Source: Anaerolineae bacterium (GTDB lineage: Bacteria > Chloroflexota > Anaerolineae > Aggregatilineales > Phototrophicaceae). From it: 64,000 nt of DNA. The first letter of the stretch is position 1; every line of letters begins with the position of its first letter. The stretch lies in NCBI GenBank assembly GCA_020849765.1, contig JADLAY010000009.1:50484-114483 (forward strand). Direction: 5' to 3'. Positions 63,975-64,000 of the stretch are shown here, in pieces. Below the pieces are notes generated by a model. The model was not told the DNA's origin. It saw only the letters and a program-made list of their open reading frames with translations, and searched no databases. Position numbers and translations under genes: made by a program.

Positions 63975-64000
63975 ATGTTCAGGATACACACATTCGACGA
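63975..64000 (+). CDS. Start of an unidentified gene, cut by the window edge
   Basis: ATG 63975 with GGAG 5 bp upstream opens a frame reading MFRIHTFD to the window end. Too short to identify. The ribosome site lies in a hairpin arm, a layout often used to keep transposase translation low, but that identity is only a guess. Confidence 0.4.

Overview
The window is GC-rich chromosomal DNA that looks like a member of the Chloroflexota (Anaerolineae-like). This is an inference from several traits: secreted proteins with long Pro/Thr linkers of the 'PTNTPVPPT' type, F420-type PPOX and nitroreductase-like proteins, DUF3105, a ruvC-yebC / ruvB / DUF2905-queA housekeeping set, and repeat-rich intergenic DNA. 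I see no rRNA, tRNA, CRISPR array, prophage or complete insertion sequence. About fifty coding genes are supported.

Layout. Positions 1-6.7 kb hold a truncated aminotransferase, ruvC, yebC, a membrane-anchored protein, a DUF1801 protein, an AlkZ-like glycosylase and radC. At 7.4-9.4 kb is a translationally coupled ATPase-HNH pair resembling the Septu (PtuAB) anti-phage system. At 9.5-13.2 kb a membrane protein is divergent from a TetR regulator, which is followed by a short UvrA-like ATPase. At 13.5-18.1 kb are a DinB-like protein, a Nudix hydrolase, pyruvate kinase and enolase. At 18.4-21.0 kb are a VIT-type Fe/Mn transporter, a small membrane protein whose promoter is overlapped by a near-consensus DtxR/IdeR box, and a His-rich polytopic membrane protein with its own operator-like palindrome. 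At 21.5-27.5 kb are an M23-like protein, HAD hydrolase, PPOX and MBL-fold proteins, MarR and an SGNH hydrolase. At 27.5-29.7 kb two DGPF/YCII proteins precede an ECF42-like sigma factor. At 29.8-35.7 kb, on the minus strand, a compact operon carries a three-LysM secreted protein, DUF192, LysM-M23 and a GH31-family protein that has lost its catalytic residues. At 35.8-39 kb are a lone receiver, a DDN-like protein, a YitT protein and two paralogous mini-proteins. At 39.5-47.5 kb are ruvB, a FAD oxidoreductase, an M50-like protein without the catalytic Glu, RDD, an acyltransferase domain, ExoD, DUF2905, queA and a MntA-HepT toxin-antitoxin pair. At 47.6-50.2 kb are rplU, rpmA, rpmE and tdk, where L27 and L31 each carry an extra helix-hairpin-helix-type domain. 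At 50.2-59.2 kb are four secreted proteins. At 59.2-64 kb are a TIR-transmembrane protein, small hypotheticals, DUF3105, a DfsB-like protein, a GNAT and the start of one more gene.

The intergenic DNA is the most unusual part. It holds arrays of degenerate 7-bp repeats of several sequence families, many REP-like 'GTAG + hairpin' elements whose frame is conserved while the stem sequence changes with compensation, a train of six different hairpins in 140 bp, and three full plus one partial copy of a MITE-like element of about 185-210 bp. The best candidates for undescribed biology are the L31-alphaCTD and L27-HhH fusions, the iron-box-linked membrane proteins, the duplicated mini-protein/leader pair, and the stem-variable hairpin elements.
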